A stretch of 64,000 nucleotides of DNA from Mediterraneibacter hominis (GCF_014287475.1 NZ_JACOPF010000001.1:1550001-1614000), one strand, 5' to 3'. Positions 36,289-46,148 are shown, numbered from the stretch's first letter. Notes: generated by a model from the sequence alone, not told the origin. Program-made: numbers and translations.

Positions 36289-36322
36289 AAAAAAAGGAAG
36301 CTCTCTTCTGAGCTTCCTTTTA
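36289..36322 (-). terminator. terminator of the alpha operon after rplQ
   Basis: AAAGGAAGCTC (36293-36303) pairs with GAGCTTCCTTT (36310-36320), followed on the minus strand by seven T. Confidence 0.9.
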
Positions 36323-36350
36323 TGCCTATTCAGATTTATCCTATATCCGC

Positions 36351-36887
36351 TTATACAAGCTCAATCAGAACTTCCATAGCCGCGTCACCTTTACGCTGTC
36401 CAATCTTTACAATTCTTGTATATCCGCCATTGCGGTCAGCATATTTAGGTGCAATTTCTGTAAACAGTTTGTCTACTAAGTCTACATTCTTTGTATTTTT
36501 CTTTCTTCCAGCGCCTGCAGCCGGTACTTCCTTTACAGGATAGAGAACTTTCAACATTTCTCTTCTCGCATGAAGTCTGCTTGGCTGATCTTTTTTAATT
36601 TTCTTTTCTACTTCATCGTATACAGTCACTTTTTTTCCGTCAACAACCTCTTTGACTCTCTTGCCATCTTTATCTTTTCTGGCAACCTTCGCCATCACTG
36701 TAACTTCATCAAAATTGTCCTTCTCTTTTACAGCCATTGCAATTAAGCCTTCTGCAATTTTACGGATTTCCTTTGCTTTTGCTTCTGTTGTAACGATTTT
36801 TCCGTTGTTCAGCAGCGCTGTTACCTGATTTCTAAGTAAAGCTTTTCTCTGGGAAGCAGTTCTTCCTAGTTTTCTATACTTTGCCAT
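36351..36887 (-). CDS. rplQ: 50S ribosomal protein L17, with internal extension
   Basis: L17 lies near the polypeptide exit tunnel of the large subunit. The N-terminus (YRKLGRTASQRKALLRNQVT) and C-terminus (GGYTRIVKIGQRKGDAAMEV) match the family, but the protein has 178 residues instead of about 120-130. The extra 50-odd residues, mostly basic, lie in the middle (from about MAKVARKDKDGKRVKE to the LHARREM segment). It is the last gene of the superoperon, 120 bp after rpoA, with a strong terminator behind it. Confidence 0.95.
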   Translation of the reverse strand: MAKYRKLGRTASQRKALLRNQVTALLNNGKIVTTEAKAKEIRKIAEGLIAMAVKEKDNFDEVTVMAKVARKDKDGKRVKEVVDGKKVTVYDEVEKKIKKDQPSRLHARREMLKVLYPVKEVPAAGAGRKKNTKNVDLVDKLFTEIAPKYADRNGGYTRIVKIGQRKGDAAMEVLIELV

Positions 36888-37007
36888 TTTTTAAATCCTC
36901 CATTATCAACATTTGGTTATGCGTCTTCGGTCTTATTAATCAAATGCCCCCGCCACGCTCATCGGTCTTACTGGCAGGATAATTCAAATAATAATTTTCT
37001 GCTGAGA

Positions 37008-37967
37008 TTATTCATCTCCCTGGTTTAATTCCAGATTCAGTTCTTTCAATTTTGCAAGTACTTCCTCCAAAGATTTACGTCCAAGATTCCGTACTTTCAT
37101 CATGTCCTCCGGCGTTTTATTGGTCAGCTCTTCTACCGTATTGATACCGGCTCTCTTCAGACAGTTATAAGAACGTACCGAGAGTTCGAGCTCATCGATG
37201 CTCATCTCCAATACTTTTTCTTTCTCATCATCTTCTTTTTCGATCATAACTTCCGCAGACTGTGCAACCTCTGATAGATCAATAAAGAGTTTTAAGTGCT
37301 CACTCAAAACCTTTGCAGCAAGGCTTACCGCCTCATCTGGATGCATTGTTCCTTTTGTCCAGACGTCTAACGTCAGCTTGTCATAATCTGTAATCTGACC
37401 TACACGTGTATTCTCAACCGTAAGATTCACACGCTCTACTGGTGTATAGATGGAATCAATCGGGATAACCCCAATCGGCAAGTCTTCACTTTTATTCTTG
37501 TCTGCACTTACATATCCTCTGCCTTTTGTAATAGTAAGCTCCATATACAACTTACTGTCCTTGCCACCGCTTAGAGTCGCAATGACCTGATCTGGATTCA
37601 TAATCTCGATATCTGAATCTGCCTGTACATCAGCGCCTGTCACAACGCCTTCGCCTTCGAACTCAATATATGCAGTCTTAACTTCGTCTGATTCTGATGT
37701 GTTCTTAATTGCCAGAGATTTCAGGTTCATAATAATCTCGGTTACATCTTCTTTTACTCCCGGGATGGAACTGAATTCGTGCAAAACCCCGTCAATCTTT
37801 ACAGAACTGATTGCAGCTCCTGGCAGGGAAGAAAGCATAATTCTTCTCAAGGAATTTCCCAATGTAATTCCATAACCTCTCTCCAGCGGCTCTACCACGA
37901 ATTTTCCATACTTTTTATCTTCTGAAATTTCTGTAATTTCAATATTCGGTTTATTAAAATCAAACAC
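37008..37967 (-). CDS. rpoA: DNA-directed RNA polymerase subunit alpha
   Basis: 319-residue alpha subunit. The N-terminal domain ([38 protein letters not shown]) dimerises and scaffolds beta and beta'. After a linker, the C-terminal domain ([34 protein letters not shown]) contacts UP elements and activators. Length and order are normal. Sits between rpsD and rplQ as in most bacteria. Confidence 0.98.
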   Translation of the reverse strand: MFDFNKPNIEITEISEDKKYGKFVVEPLERGYGITLGNSLRRIMLSSLPGAAISSVKIDGVLHEFSSIPGVKEDVTEIIMNLKSLAIKNTSESDEVKTAYIEFEGEGVVTGADVQADSDIEIMNPDQVIATLSGGKDSKLYMELTITKGRGYVSADKNKSEDLPIGVIPIDSIYTPVERVNLTVENTRVGQITDYDKLTLDVWTKGTMHPDEAVSLAAKVLSEHLKLFIDLSEVAQSAEVMIEKEDDEKEKVLEMSIDELELSVRSYNCLKRAGINTVEELTNKTPEDMMKVRNLGRKSLEEVLAKLKELNLELNQGDE

Positions 37968-38047
37968 TACACAGACCCTCCTTATGGGTTAAAATATGTT
38001 GAGGGGTACGATTTTATCTAATCTGCGCCTTTTAAGCGCAGACTCTA

Positions 38048-38641
38048 TTATTTAGAATACAACTCGACGATTAACATCTCATCAACAGGAACATCGATTG
38101 CCTCTCTTGTCGGAAGTTCTTTTACTGTGCCTTTCAGATTCTCAGAATCAACATCCAGCCAGTCTGGAATCATATTTCCACCTGTTACTTCCAGAATGTC
38201 TTTGTATCTCTGGCATCCTTTGTGCTTTTCTTTGATTTCAATAGTATCTCCGGCTTTCAGCAGATAAGAAGGAATGTTTACCTGTTTGCCATTTACAAGT
38301 ACATGCTTGTGATCTACAATCTGTCTTGCTTCTTTTCTTGTTCTTGCGAATCCCATACGGAACATTACATTATCCAATCTGGATTCCAGAAGAATCATCA
38401 GGTTTGCACCTGTCATTCCCTCCATCTGTTTTGCCTTCGCATAGTAATTTCTAAATGGTTTTTCCAGCACGCCATAGATAAATTTTGCTTTCTGTTTTTC
38501 ACGCAACTGCAAACCATACTCGCTCATTTTTCTATTTGTTCTCTTTAACTGTCTGTTGGATTTTTTATTAATTCCTAAATAGATTGGATCCATCCCTAAG
38601 GAACGGCATCTTTTAAGAACCGGAACTCTATTTACTGCCAT
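38048..38641 (-). CDS. rpsD: 30S ribosomal protein S4
   Basis: Primary 16S rRNA binder of the small-subunit body (197 residues). The S4 RNA-binding fold is clear (LESRLDNVMFRMGFARTRKEARQIVDHKHVLVNG). The N-terminus has one Cys only, so it is the zinc-free form. The ATG at 38641 follows TTAGGAGGAAAGAC and replaces a longer open frame. S4 is a known feedback regulator of alpha-operon or rpsD mRNA in other bacteria; the long gap before rpsM could hold such a target. Confidence 0.97.
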   Translation of the reverse strand: MAVNRVPVLKRCRSLGMDPIYLGINKKSNRQLKRTNRKMSEYGLQLREKQKAKFIYGVLEKPFRNYYAKAKQMEGMTGANLMILLESRLDNVMFRMGFARTRKEARQIVDHKHVLVNGKQVNIPSYLLKAGDTIEIKEKHKGCQRYKDILEVTGGNMIPDWLDVDSENLKGTVKELPTREAIDVPVDEMLIVELYSK

Positions 38642-38737
38642 GTCTTTCCTCCTAAATTTTATACATGTCAACGGATTTTCACCGCATTTTTCGTTTACTT
38701 CCAGTACATACTAAACTTAAAACCTGCCAAATTGCAA

Positions 38738-39133
38738 TTACACTCTTCTGCGTTTTGGCGGACGACATCCATTGTGCGGTACTGGTGTTACATCCTTGAT
38801 GCTTGTCACATCAATTCCGCAAGCCTGAAGTGCACGAATTGCCGCTTCTCTGCCTGAACCTGGACCTTTTACGAAAACATCTACTGTTTTAAGACCATGT
38901 ACTAATGCCGCCTTTGCCGCTGTCTCAGCTGCCATCTGTGCTGCATATGGAGTAGATTTCCTTGAACCTCTAAATCCCAGACCGCCTGCACTTGCCCATG
39001 AAAGAGCGTTTCCCTGTCCATCTGTCAGTGTTACGATTGTATTATTGAAAGATGACTGGATGTGTGCCTGTCCGCGTTCAACGTTTTTCTTGACACGTTT
39101 TTTTGTTACTTTTTTTGCAACTTTTTTAGCCAT
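38738..39133 (-). CDS. rpsK: 30S ribosomal protein S11
   Basis: 131 residues; platform protein of the small subunit near the mRNA exit channel. The conserved [30 protein letters not shown] and C-terminal [12 protein letters not shown] are present. A Lys-rich N-terminus precedes the fold. It begins 27 bp after rpsM. Confidence 0.98.
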   Translation of the reverse strand: MAKKVAKKVTKKRVKKNVERGQAHIQSSFNNTIVTLTDGQGNALSWASAGGLGFRGSRKSTPYAAQMAAETAAKAALVHGLKTVDVFVKGPGSGREAAIRALQACGIDVTSIKDVTPVPHNGCRPPKRRRV

Positions 39134-39160
39134 TTAAACTAACCTACTTTCTTTTATTCT

Positions 39161-39529
39161 CTATTTCTTCTTATTTGCTACTGTTCTCTTAGGACCTTTA
39201 CATGTTCTTGCATTTGTCTTTGTCTTCTGTCCACGTACCGGAAGTCCTTTTCTATGACGGATTCCACGATAGCAGCCGATTTCTTTCAGTCTCTTGATAT
39301 TGAGCTGAATATCTCTTCTCAAATCACCTTCCACGACTTGAGTTTCGTCAATCACTGCGCTGATTTTCTTTACTTCTTCACTTGTCAAATCTCTGACGCG
39401 AGTATCAGGATTTACTCCTGCCTCTGCTAAAATACGGTTTGAACTTGTTCTTCCAATTCCATAAATATAAGTCAAACCAATTTCTACACGTTTGTCTCTT
39501 GGTAAGTCTACACCTGCGATACGAGCCAT
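39161..39529 (-). CDS. rpsM: 30S ribosomal protein S13
   Basis: 122 residues at the small-subunit head, contacting tRNA and L5. It starts [20 protein letters not shown] and has the helix-two-turn-helix region and the basic tail [15 protein letters not shown]. The frame stays open for 54 codons upstream through the 566-bp gap, but the ATG at 39529 (GGAGG nine bases upstream) gives the family start. Confidence 0.97.
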   Translation of the reverse strand: MARIAGVDLPRDKRVEIGLTYIYGIGRTSSNRILAEAGVNPDTRVRDLTSEEVKKISAVIDETQVVEGDLRRDIQLNIKRLKEIGCYRGIRHRKGLPVRGQKTKTNARTCKGPKRTVANKKK

Positions 39530-40095
39530 GTGTCTTTCCTCCATTTTCTTTTTTGTCGCTGTTTGCCGCCATGCAAGCTCGATTCCGCCGCTTTGCCGCT
39601 CCATCTCGCTGTGGCGTGCGCCACATACATTCCTGTCTGAACCGCGTCTTACAAGTAAACTTGCAGCCGCGTTTCCGCCAGTTCTGTGCATGGCTTTACG
39701 TTGTTACATATTGTCCCTAATTGAGGCTGTGGACGATAGATGTGTGGTTTCGTCCTACCGGGTACTTTCTTTCCCCAATATCCCAGCCCAGGCATGCTTT
39801 TTGTGCATACCCTTTCCCGGCACGGACTCTGTCCGCCAATGCAAACGCCGGGTATTATAAGCAATATACACCTGCACTTTCTCAAATCGCTGTATAAGTG
39901 CAACAGACTACCCGTTCTGCCGGTACCTTGTGCAGTCACGGTGTATCCTTACTGTATATTAAACAGCTCTACACACCTCCTGGTGTATCGTGCTGTCAGC
40001 CGCCTAAATAATTACACAAATATTTACGTCTTCTTGATTTGAACATCTCCATACATAAAGTCTGTCCTAATTCAGATTTATTAAGTGTTCATTTT
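39530..40095 (-). other. 566-bp structured gap between rpmJ and rpsM
   Basis: No gene is seen. On the transcribed strand many stems can be drawn: TGTGGCG/CGCCACA type (39610-39625), GGACGA/TCGTCC (39731-39755), GCCGGG/CCCGGC region (39807-39855) and GATACACC/GGTGTGTAG type (39969-39989). The gap precedes the S13-S11-S4-alpha genes, the place of S4-controlled leaders in other bacteria. Confidence 0.6.
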
Positions 40096-40209
40096 CTATC
40101 CCTGACGCTGTTTGTGCTTCGGATTCTCACAGATTACTCTGATGCTTCCTTTTCTTTTAATAATTTTGCATTTTTCACAAATTGGTTTTACTGATGACCT
40201 AACCTTCAT
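40096..40209 (-). CDS. rpmJ: 50S ribosomal protein L36
   Basis: 37-residue zinc-binding protein of the large subunit: [20 protein letters not shown] and a later C-x4-H pair, giving the CxxC...CxxxxH zinc site of the zinc form. The ATG at 40209 follows GGAGGATTTAAC. Its own promoter lies 80 bp upstream, so it starts the alpha transcription unit. Confidence 0.97.
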   Translation of the reverse strand: MKVRSSVKPICEKCKIIKRKGSIRVICENPKHKQRQG

Positions 40210-40290
40210 GTTAAATCCTCCTTTCCCTGCTTTGCTCTGCTTACATTTCCCGCTGTTTTGGACACACCAACCCAAAAACAGCCACTTAAT

Positions 40291-40320
40291 AGTATAACTC
40301 CTAAACACCTATAAAGTCAA
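40291..40320 (-). promoter_or_regulatory. promoter before rpmJ and the alpha genes
   Basis: On the minus strand TTGACT (40315-40320), 18 bp and TATACT (40291-40296) lie in the 179-bp infA-rpmJ gap. Confidence 0.65.
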
Positions 40321-40388
40321 TAACTAAATTAGTTTTTCTACTTTAGAGCAATTATTACTATCCACCAACAGATTACAAAAATAGTCTT

Positions 40389-40607
40389 CTATTTGTCTCT
40401 CCAGACAATTCTTCCTTTACTTAAATCATATGGTGACATTTCCAGAGTTACTTTGTCTCCTGGTAAAATTTTAATGAAATTCATGCGTAATTTTCCACTG
40501 ATATGCGCCAGAACGATGTGCCCATTTTCCAGCTCTACTTTAAACATCGCGTTCGGCAGCTTTTCAACTACAACTCCTTCAATTTCAATTACGTCAGCCT
40601 TTGACAT
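40389..40607 (-). CDS. infA: translation initiation factor IF-1
   Basis: 72-residue S1/OB-fold protein that occupies the ribosomal A site during initiation. The sequence [20 protein letters not shown] and [20 protein letters not shown] is typical. Gene order adk, KOW protein, infA, with 17 bp before it. Confidence 0.97.
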   Translation of the reverse strand: MSKADVIEIEGVVVEKLPNAMFKVELENGHIVLAHISGKLRMNFIKILPGDKVTLEMSPYDLSKGRIVWRDK

Positions 40608-40624
40608 ATTTAATCCTCCTGCAT

Positions 40625-40888
40625 TTACAGCATTTTTGTATTCCCGCTTCTTCTAAGGGAATATTTCAGTATCATATTCCTAACTGCTACCTCATCCGCT
40701 GTATCCTCAACATATTCCTTTAGAATTACCTGCAGATGCTTTCTATTTTTTCTTTTCAGCTTTCCGGATGTGTTTTTGCGCCCATCCGAAAGATATACAT
40801 ATTCATCATTGACACGAATGATTACATATATACAATTTTTGTCATGTCCTGCCTTTGATTTCACAAGCATTCCTGGTTTCAATACCAT
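40625..40888 (-). CDS. KOW-domain RNA-binding protein (L14e-like)
   Basis: 87-residue small protein starting [20 protein letters not shown] with the KOW-type beta-strands, then [21 protein letters not shown]. It is of the kind found in clostridial ribosomal operons between adk/map and infA and likely binds RNA or the ribosome. It starts 3 bp after adk and ends 17 bp before infA. Exact role unknown. Confidence 0.8.
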   Translation of the reverse strand: MVLKPGMLVKSKAGHDKNCIYVIIRVNDEYVYLSDGRKNTSGKLKRKNRKHLQVILKEYVEDTADEVAVRNMILKYSLRRSGNTKML

Positions 40889-40891
40889 AAA

Positions 40892-41536
40892 CTATTCTCC
40901 CAGGATTTTTACGATTGCGTCAAACACAACATCTATATCTACTGTACCGTCTACTTCTTTTAAAATTCCTGCCTGCGTATAATATTCAATCAGAGGCTGT
41001 GTCTGTTCATGGTATACATGCAGACGCTTCTCAACTGTTTCTGGCTTATCATCATCTCTGAGAATCAAATTTCCGCTGCATTTATCACAGATTCCTTCTT
41101 TTTCAGGAGCCGCATAAACCATATGATAGGTCGCACCACAGTCTACACAGGCACGGCGCCCCGACATACGTTTTATAATATTTTCGTCCGGTACTTCTAC
41201 ATTGATTGCAAAATCTACTTTCTGTTCAAGCTTAGCAAGTTCTCTGTCTAATGCTTCTGCCTGTGGAATCGTTCTTGGGAATCCATCCAGAACATATCCA
41301 TTTTCACAATCTGCCTGGTTCACTCTGTCCACTACCAAATCCACCACTAATTCATCCGGCACCAAAAGTCCTTGATCCATGTAAGTTTTTGCTTTTTTCC
41401 CCAGCTCTGTACCATTTTTGATATTTGCACGGAAAATATCCCCTGTCGAAATATGCGGAATATTATATTTTGCCGCAATTTTTTTTGCCTGCGTTCCTTT
41501 TCCAGCACCTGGAGCTCCCAACATAATAATTTTCAT
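40892..41536 (-). CDS. adk: adenylate kinase
   Basis: 214-residue enzyme interconverting ATP + AMP and 2 ADP. P-loop [10 protein letters not shown] at residues 7-16, AMP-binding STGDIFR and the lid domain with four Cys (CVDCGATYH ... CDKCSGNL) that bind structural zinc, as in Gram-positive long-form enzymes. It follows secY. The map gene that often comes next is absent. Confidence 0.97.
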   Translation of the reverse strand: MKIIMLGAPGAGKGTQAKKIAAKYNIPHISTGDIFRANIKNGTELGKKAKTYMDQGLLVPDELVVDLVVDRVNQADCENGYVLDGFPRTIPQAEALDRELAKLEQKVDFAINVEVPDENIIKRMSGRRACVDCGATYHMVYAAPEKEGICDKCSGNLILRDDDKPETVEKRLHVYHEQTQPLIEYYTQAGILKEVDGTVDIDVVFDAIVKILGE

Positions 41537-41627
41537 ACCCGTATACCTCCGTTAATGCACAATAACGAGTGTGCCCCTGAATATGCTTTTACAGTTCTTC
41601 CGGGTCACCCTCGCTAAAGTAATCTAA

Positions 41628-42980
41628 TTAGTATCCAAGGAAACTGTTCTTCATGTTGCTTCCTTTGTTATTCAAAAATCCTGTATAGTTGCGTACGAGC
41701 ATCTGTGATTCAATTTGTTTCAATGTCTCCAATACAACTCCTACTATGATGATAAGGGATGTTCCGCCAAAAGAAACATTTGCCCCAAATACACCATTGA
41801 AGAAATACGGTATTACCTGAACAATGATAAGTCCACATGCTCCAATGAAAATAATGTAATTCAATATTTTCTGCAAGTATTCTACTGTAGGTCTTCCTGG
41901 ACGAATACCCGGAATAAATCCTCCACTCTTCTTCATATTATTTGCAATCTCCAACGGATTGAAGGTAATAGATGTGTAGAAATATGCAAAGAATATTGTC
42001 AGTAAAATATAAACAACCAGTCCGATTGAATAAATCGGATTTTCCGGATCACACCATGTATTGGAATTCATGCCTTTCAAAATCTGGCTTCCAATACCAG
42101 TTCCGTTTCCTTTTCCAAGGAATTGGGCAATTACAATCGGAGTCTGCATCAAGGAAGATGCGAATATGACTGGAATAACCCCCGCTGTATTCACTCGCAG
42201 CGGAATATGTGTAGATTGTCCTCCATAAGTCTTTCTCCCCTGTACTTTCTGGGAATACTGAACAGCAATTCTTCTTTCCCCACTCTGAAGCAGAACTACA
42301 AATACTACTACTACCAGCAGAATAGCCAGTATAATCAGAGCAGCAAGCCCTCCTTTTGCCAATGTTTTGCCCTTTACAAACTGTGTATACAATGTGACAA
42401 AATCATCTGGCACACGTGAGAGAATGTTAATCAGAAGAACAATAGATATACCATTTCCGACACCTTTATCTGTTATACGTTCACCAATCCACATCAGGAA
42501 TGCACTGCCGGCTGTCAGCGTACACACAACGATTGCTGTATTCACAAAGTTGTACTCTACCAAAAGTCCTTGACGGCCAAACCCAACCGCCATTGCAGTG
42601 GATTCAATCAATGCAAGTCCAACTGTAACATAACGCGTAATCGCTGCAATTTTCTTTCTCCCATCTGCTCCCTCTTTCTGCATTTCCTCCAGTTTTGGAA
42701 TTGCAATTGTCAGAAGCTGCATAATAATAGAAGATGTAATATACGGCGTTATACTTAACGCGAATACAGACATCTTGGTAAAGGAACCACCGGTAAATGC
42801 ATCAAAAAAATTGAATGCATCACCGGTCTGGCTCGCAAATAAATTCTGAAGTACGGTTGGATCCACACCTGGAGTAGGCAATTCAGAGCCGAATCTTACA
42901 ACAACCAGCATCATAAATGTATAGAAAATTCTTTTTCTAACATCCTCTATCTGAAATGCCCTTCGTACAGTCTGTAGCAT
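41628..42980 (-). CDS. secY: preprotein translocase subunit SecY
   Basis: 450-residue, ten-helix core of the SecYEG channel. Typical elements: VRFGSELPTPGVDPTVL at the start, ALSITPYITSSIIMQLLTIA, GERITDKGVGNGISIVLL, and the cytosolic loop PGIRPGRPTVEYLQKIL. The start codon overlaps the rplO stop (TAATG). Located between rplO and adk as usual. Confidence 0.98.
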   Translation of the reverse strand: MLQTVRRAFQIEDVRKRIFYTFMMLVVVRFGSELPTPGVDPTVLQNLFASQTGDAFNFFDAFTGGSFTKMSVFALSITPYITSSIIMQLLTIAIPKLEEMQKEGADGRKKIAAITRYVTVGLALIESTAMAVGFGRQGLLVEYNFVNTAIVVCTLTAGSAFLMWIGERITDKGVGNGISIVLLINILSRVPDDFVTLYTQFVKGKTLAKGGLAALIILAILLVVVVFVVLLQSGERRIAVQYSQKVQGRKTYGGQSTHIPLRVNTAGVIPVIFASSLMQTPIVIAQFLGKGNGTGIGSQILKGMNSNTWCDPENPIYSIGLVVYILLTIFFAYFYTSITFNPLEIANNMKKSGGFIPGIRPGRPTVEYLQKILNYIIFIGACGLIIVQVIPYFFNGVFGANVSFGGTSLIIIVGVVLETLKQIESQMLVRNYTGFLNNKGSNMKNSFLGY

Positions 42981-43420
42981 TAGATCACCTCTGCTTTTCC
43001 ACCAAGGGACTCAATCTTTTCAGCCGCTTTTGCGCTAAACGCATTCGCCTGAACAGTAAGTTTCTTAGTTAACTCTCCATTTCCAAGAATTTTAACACCG
43101 TCTTTTGGATTTTTTACAATTCCGCTTTCAATTAAGGTATCTACGGAAACTGTAGCGCCGTCTTCAAATACTTCCAACGCACTCAAATTAATGCCAACAA
43201 TTGTTTTAGAGTTTCTGCACTTGAACCCTCTCTTTGGCAATCTTCTGTATAAAGGCATCTGACCACCTTCAAATCCTGGTCTTGGCGCTCCTGAACGTGC
43301 CTTCTGACCCTTATGGCCCTTGCCGGCTGTCTTGCCATTTCCAGAACCGTGTCCACGGCCTCTTCTGAAATTATCGCTCTGTTTGGAACCGTCTGCCGGT
43401 CTTAAGTTTGATAAGTCCAT
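42980..43420 (-). CDS. rplO: 50S ribosomal protein L15
   Basis: 146 residues; late assembly protein of the large subunit. The Gly-rich basic N-terminus ([20 protein letters not shown]) and [18 protein letters not shown] are characteristic. It precedes secY with overlapping stop/start. Confidence 0.98.
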   Translation of the reverse strand: MDLSNLRPADGSKQSDNFRRGRGHGSGNGKTAGKGHKGQKARSGAPRPGFEGGQMPLYRRLPKRGFKCRNSKTIVGINLSALEVFEDGATVSVDTLIESGIVKNPKDGVKILGNGELTKKLTVQANAFSAKAAEKIESLGGKAEVI

Positions 43421-43447
43421 GACGTTACCTCCTTATCGTTTCTTAAT

Positions 43448-43627
43448 TTATGCTTCTTCAACTTTCACTAAATGTCTAACCTGCTGTACCATACCTCTGG
43501 TAGCTGCATTATCCGGTAATTCAACTGTTTTATAGAGTTTATTCAGCCCCAGCGCCTCAACAGTTCTTCTATGCTTAGGTATAGCACCGATTGTAGACTT
43601 TACTAATGTCACTTTCAAATTTGCCAT
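43448..43627 (-). CDS. rpmD: 50S ribosomal protein L30
   Basis: Short gene of 59 codons: MANLKVTLVKSTIGAIPKHR, TVEALGLNKLYKTVELPDN and a C-terminal MVQQVRHLVKVEEA. It matches the short bacterial L30 on the large subunit. AGGAGGTAAAC ribosome site upstream of the ATG at 43627. Located between rpsE and rplO. Confidence 0.97.
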   Translation of the reverse strand: MANLKVTLVKSTIGAIPKHRRTVEALGLNKLYKTVELPDNAATRGMVQQVRHLVKVEEA

Positions 43628-43687
43628 TTTGTTTACCTCCTATGCGATAAAGCCTGCCCCGTTCTATTTAAAACGGGAAAGCCTATC

Positions 43688-44197
43688 TTAGCCTACGACC
43701 TCTTCTACTGATTTGCCACGAAGTCTTGCAACCTCTTCCGGTGTCTTCATTGATTTTAAACCTTCGATCGTAGCAAGCACTACATTCTGTTTATTGTTAG
43801 AGCCCAATGATTTTGTACGAATGTTTTTAATTCCTGCCATTTCAATTACGGCACGTGCCGGACCTCCGGCAATCACACCAGTACCATCCGGAGCTGTCTT
43901 TAAAAGTACTGAAGCACTTCCAAATTTTCCGATAACATCATGTGTAACACTCTCGTTTTCATCCAACGCAACAGAAATCATTTTCTTCATTGCGTCTTCT
44001 TTCCCTTTGCGGATTGCTTCTGGGATTTCAGTAGCTTTTCCCAAACCTGCACCTACATGGCCTTTTCCGTCGCCAACTACAACTAAAGCTGTGAACCGGA
44101 AGTTACGACCACCTTTAACAACTTTGGTAACACGTTTGATTGATACCACTTTTTCTGTTAATTCTAATTGATTAGCATCAATGCGTTCCTGTTTCAT
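43688..44197 (-). CDS. rpsE: 30S ribosomal protein S5
   Basis: 169 residues; part of the mRNA entry tunnel and important for decoding fidelity. S5 N-terminal domain [20 protein letters not shown] with [19 protein letters not shown], then the C-terminal [14 protein letters not shown] segment. GGGAG upstream. Lies between rplR and rpmD. Confidence 0.98.
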   Translation of the reverse strand: MKQERIDANQLELTEKVVSIKRVTKVVKGGRNFRFTALVVVGDGKGHVGAGLGKATEIPEAIRKGKEDAMKKMISVALDENESVTHDVIGKFGSASVLLKTAPDGTGVIAGGPARAVIEMAGIKNIRTKSLGSNNKQNVVLATIEGLKSMKTPEEVARLRGKSVEEVVG

Positions 44198-44213
44198 CTG
44201 TGTTCTCCCTTCC

Positions 44214-44582
44214 CTAGAAATTCAGCCCAGCTTCTCTCGCTGCGTCTGCCAATGCTTTGATTTTTCCCTGATATATAAAGCCGCCTCTGTCAAAGACAAC
44301 CTCTGTGATTCCTTTTTCTTTTGCTTTTTCAGCAATTACTTTTCCAAGATATGCTGCAGCATCAACATTGTTGGTTTTTTCTAATTCTGCTTTCACGTCC
44401 TTCTGAAGAGTGGAAGCTGCAACCAGAGTGTTTCCAACTGTATCGTCAATAATCTGCGCATACATATGATTATTACTTCTAAACACAGCTAAACGTGGTC
44501 TTTCAGCCGTACCGCTGAAACGGTTACGTAATTTCATGTGTTTTTTTCTACGAACTTCGCTTCTTGATTTCTTACTAACCAT
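44214..44582 (-). CDS. rplR: 50S ribosomal protein L18
   Basis: 122 residues; binds 5S rRNA with L5. Sequence [40 protein letters not shown] and a C-terminal [24 protein letters not shown] two codons earlier is only 3 bases from AAGGAG, so the ATG at 44582 is preferred. Confidence 0.97.
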   Translation of the reverse strand: MVSKKSRSEVRRKKHMKLRNRFSGTAERPRLAVFRSNNHMYAQIIDDTVGNTLVAASTLQKDVKAELEKTNNVDAAAYLGKVIAEKAKEKGITEVVFDRGGFIYQGKIKALADAAREAGLNF

Positions 44583-44599
44583 TTTCACACTCTCCTTAT

Positions 44600-45142
44600 T
44601 TATTTCTTACCAGTCTTACCAACTTTACGTCTGATAACTTCATCAGCATACTTGATACCTTTGCCCTTATATGGCTCGGGTCTTCTCTTGTCTCTGATTT
44701 CAGCAGCGTATTGGCCTACTTTTTCTTTATCGATACCTTTTACAGTAATTTTATTCTGACCCTCCAGGACAGTCTCAAGACCTTCCGGATCCGTCATTTC
44801 AACTGGATGAGAGTATCCTAAGCTTAATGTCAATTTGTTTCCTGATTTTGCGGCTCTGTAACCAACACCATTTACTTCCAGAACCTTCTGATAGCCTTCT
44901 GTCACACCGATCACCATATTGTTAATCAATGTTCTTGTCAGCCCGTGTAAAGATTTCATTTTCTTTAAATCATTTGGTCTTGTTACAATGATTTCTTCAC
45001 CTGCAACTTTGATTTCCATTTCAACCGGAAGCTCTTTTACAAGAGTTCCTTTTGGACCTTTTACAGTCACTACATTGTTATCTGCAACTTCTACAGTAAC
45101 GCCTGCTGGAATTGCTATCGGCAGTCTTCCTATACGTGACAT
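44600..45142 (-). CDS. rplF: 50S ribosomal protein L6
   Basis: 180 residues; at the base of the L7/L12 stalk near the factor-binding site. Starts [20 protein letters not shown] and ends with the conserved [20 protein letters not shown]. The 443-bp gap between rpsH and this gene holds the 96-bp tandem repeat array; AAGGAGG is directly upstream of the ATG. Confidence 0.98.
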   Translation of the reverse strand: MSRIGRLPIAIPAGVTVEVADNNVVTVKGPKGTLVKELPVEMEIKVAGEEIIVTRPNDLKKMKSLHGLTRTLINNMVIGVTEGYQKVLEVNGVGYRAAKSGNKLTLSLGYSHPVEMTDPEGLETVLEGQNKITVKGIDKEKVGQYAAEIRDKRRPEPYKGKGIKYADEVIRRKVGKTGKK

Positions 45143-45258
45143 ACCTGTTTCCTCCTTAACTTAAATTTTCGGAATGGGAACTTTAGCCCACTCTGTTTTC
45201 AGTTGCTCTGAACACTTATGAGGTTCTTGTTTCCTCTGTGCTCTTATTTATCAGCTTC

Positions 45259-45582
45259 GCGCCAGGCTCGAAAACACCTCGCCAAGCTGCACTAAATGGG
45301 TATGTTCTTCTCGCTAAACTCGACAATACCTCGTTAAGCTCCAAGAACGACCTCGCGCCAGGCTCGAAAACACCTCACCAAGCTGCACTAAACGGGTATG
45401 TTCTTCTCGCTAAACTCGTTAATACCTCGTTAAGCTCCAAGAACGACCTCGCGCCAGGCTCGAAAACACCTCGCCAAGCTGCACTAAACGGGTATGTTCT
45501 TCTCGCTAAACTCGTTAATACCTCGTTAAGCTCCAAGAACGACCTCGCGCTAGGCTCGAAAACACCTCGCCAAGCTGCTTTC
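45259..45582 (-). repeat. tandem repeat, 96-bp period, 3.4 copies, between rpsH and rplF
   Basis: Units start at 45259, 45355, 45451 and (partial) 45547, each with GCGCCAGGCTCGAAAACACC or a close variant. Copies differ at only a few bases. In the transcribed strand each unit holds two hairpin modules: one with outer GUUCUU/AAGAAC and inner GCUUAAC/GUUUAGC arms (45304-45348 and the same place in the next two units), one with GCUUGGC/GCCUGGC arms. There is no spacer variation, so it is not CRISPR. Confidence 0.9.
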
Positions 45583-45585
45583 GGT

Positions 45586-45987
45586 CTACCAAACGAAGCA
45601 GAGTACTTCTCCGCCTACGCCGAGTTTTCTTGCCTCTTTGTCTGTGATTACACCTTTGTTTGTAGAAATAATCGCAATACCAAGTCCTCCAAGTACCTTC
45701 GGAATCTCTTCGCTGTTTACATAAAAACGAAGTCCTGGTTTGGAAATTCTCTTCAGACCGGAGATAACTTTTTCATTTTTATCTGCGCCATACTTCAGTG
45801 TAATATGAATTGTTTTGAAGTTTCCATCTTCTACGATATCATATTTTGCAATGTATCCTTCATTGTAGAGAATCTCAGCAATCGCTGTCTTCATCCTGGA
45901 TGCAGGAACATCAACGGTATCATGTTTAGCAGTATTTGCGTTACGGATTCTTGTAAGCATATCTGCGATTGGATCACTCATGTTCAT
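45586..45987 (-). CDS. rpsH: 30S ribosomal protein S8
   Basis: 133 residues; primary binder of the central domain of 16S rRNA and the known translational repressor of the spc operon in E. coli. Starts [21 protein letters not shown]-terminus [20 protein letters not shown]. Its last codon and TAG stop lie inside a 96-bp block that is repeated at the rpsN stop. Large repeat-filled gaps flank it on both sides. Confidence 0.98.
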   Translation of the reverse strand: MNMSDPIADMLTRIRNANTAKHDTVDVPASRMKTAIAEILYNEGYIAKYDIVEDGNFKTIHITLKYGADKNEKVISGLKRISKPGLRFYVNSEEIPKVLGGLGIAIISTNKGVITDKEARKLGVGGEVLCFVW

Positions 45988-46051
45988 GTGAAAGTATCCT
46001 CCTTCTATTCTTTAAATGCCTGTCAGGCTTAATGTCCTAGCATAGATGCGT

Positions 46052-46111
46052 GTTCCGTGCGCCTAAGCTCGACCTGCGCCTTATAGCTTGCTCTCGCTAA
46101 CGCTTGGGAAC
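46052..46111 (-). repeat. hairpin repeat module, long form, in rpsH-rpsN gap
   Basis: Starts GTTCCGTGCGCCTAAG and ends TAACGCTTGGGAAC; GTTCC and GGAAC close the stem. The same ends occur at 50988-51045 in the rplB-rplW gap. It lies in the 251-bp space between rpsN and rpsH. Confidence 0.7.
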
Positions 46112-46148
46112 AGCCTTCTCACTAATCTCCGTCAGCGCCTCTAACGAA

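Noticed and set aside
39530..39691. Longer S13 start
   Set aside because: Family start and ribosome site fit 39529; the upstream part lies in the structured gap.
45259..45582. CRISPR array
   Set aside because: Units are adjacent without unique spacers, and no cas genes are present.
45238..46032. Plus-strand 264-codon open frame with a 32-residue repeat
   Set aside because: The 96-bp unit is a multiple of three, so any frame through it stays open. The frame is antisense to rpsH, lacks a ribosome site and does not look like a protein family.
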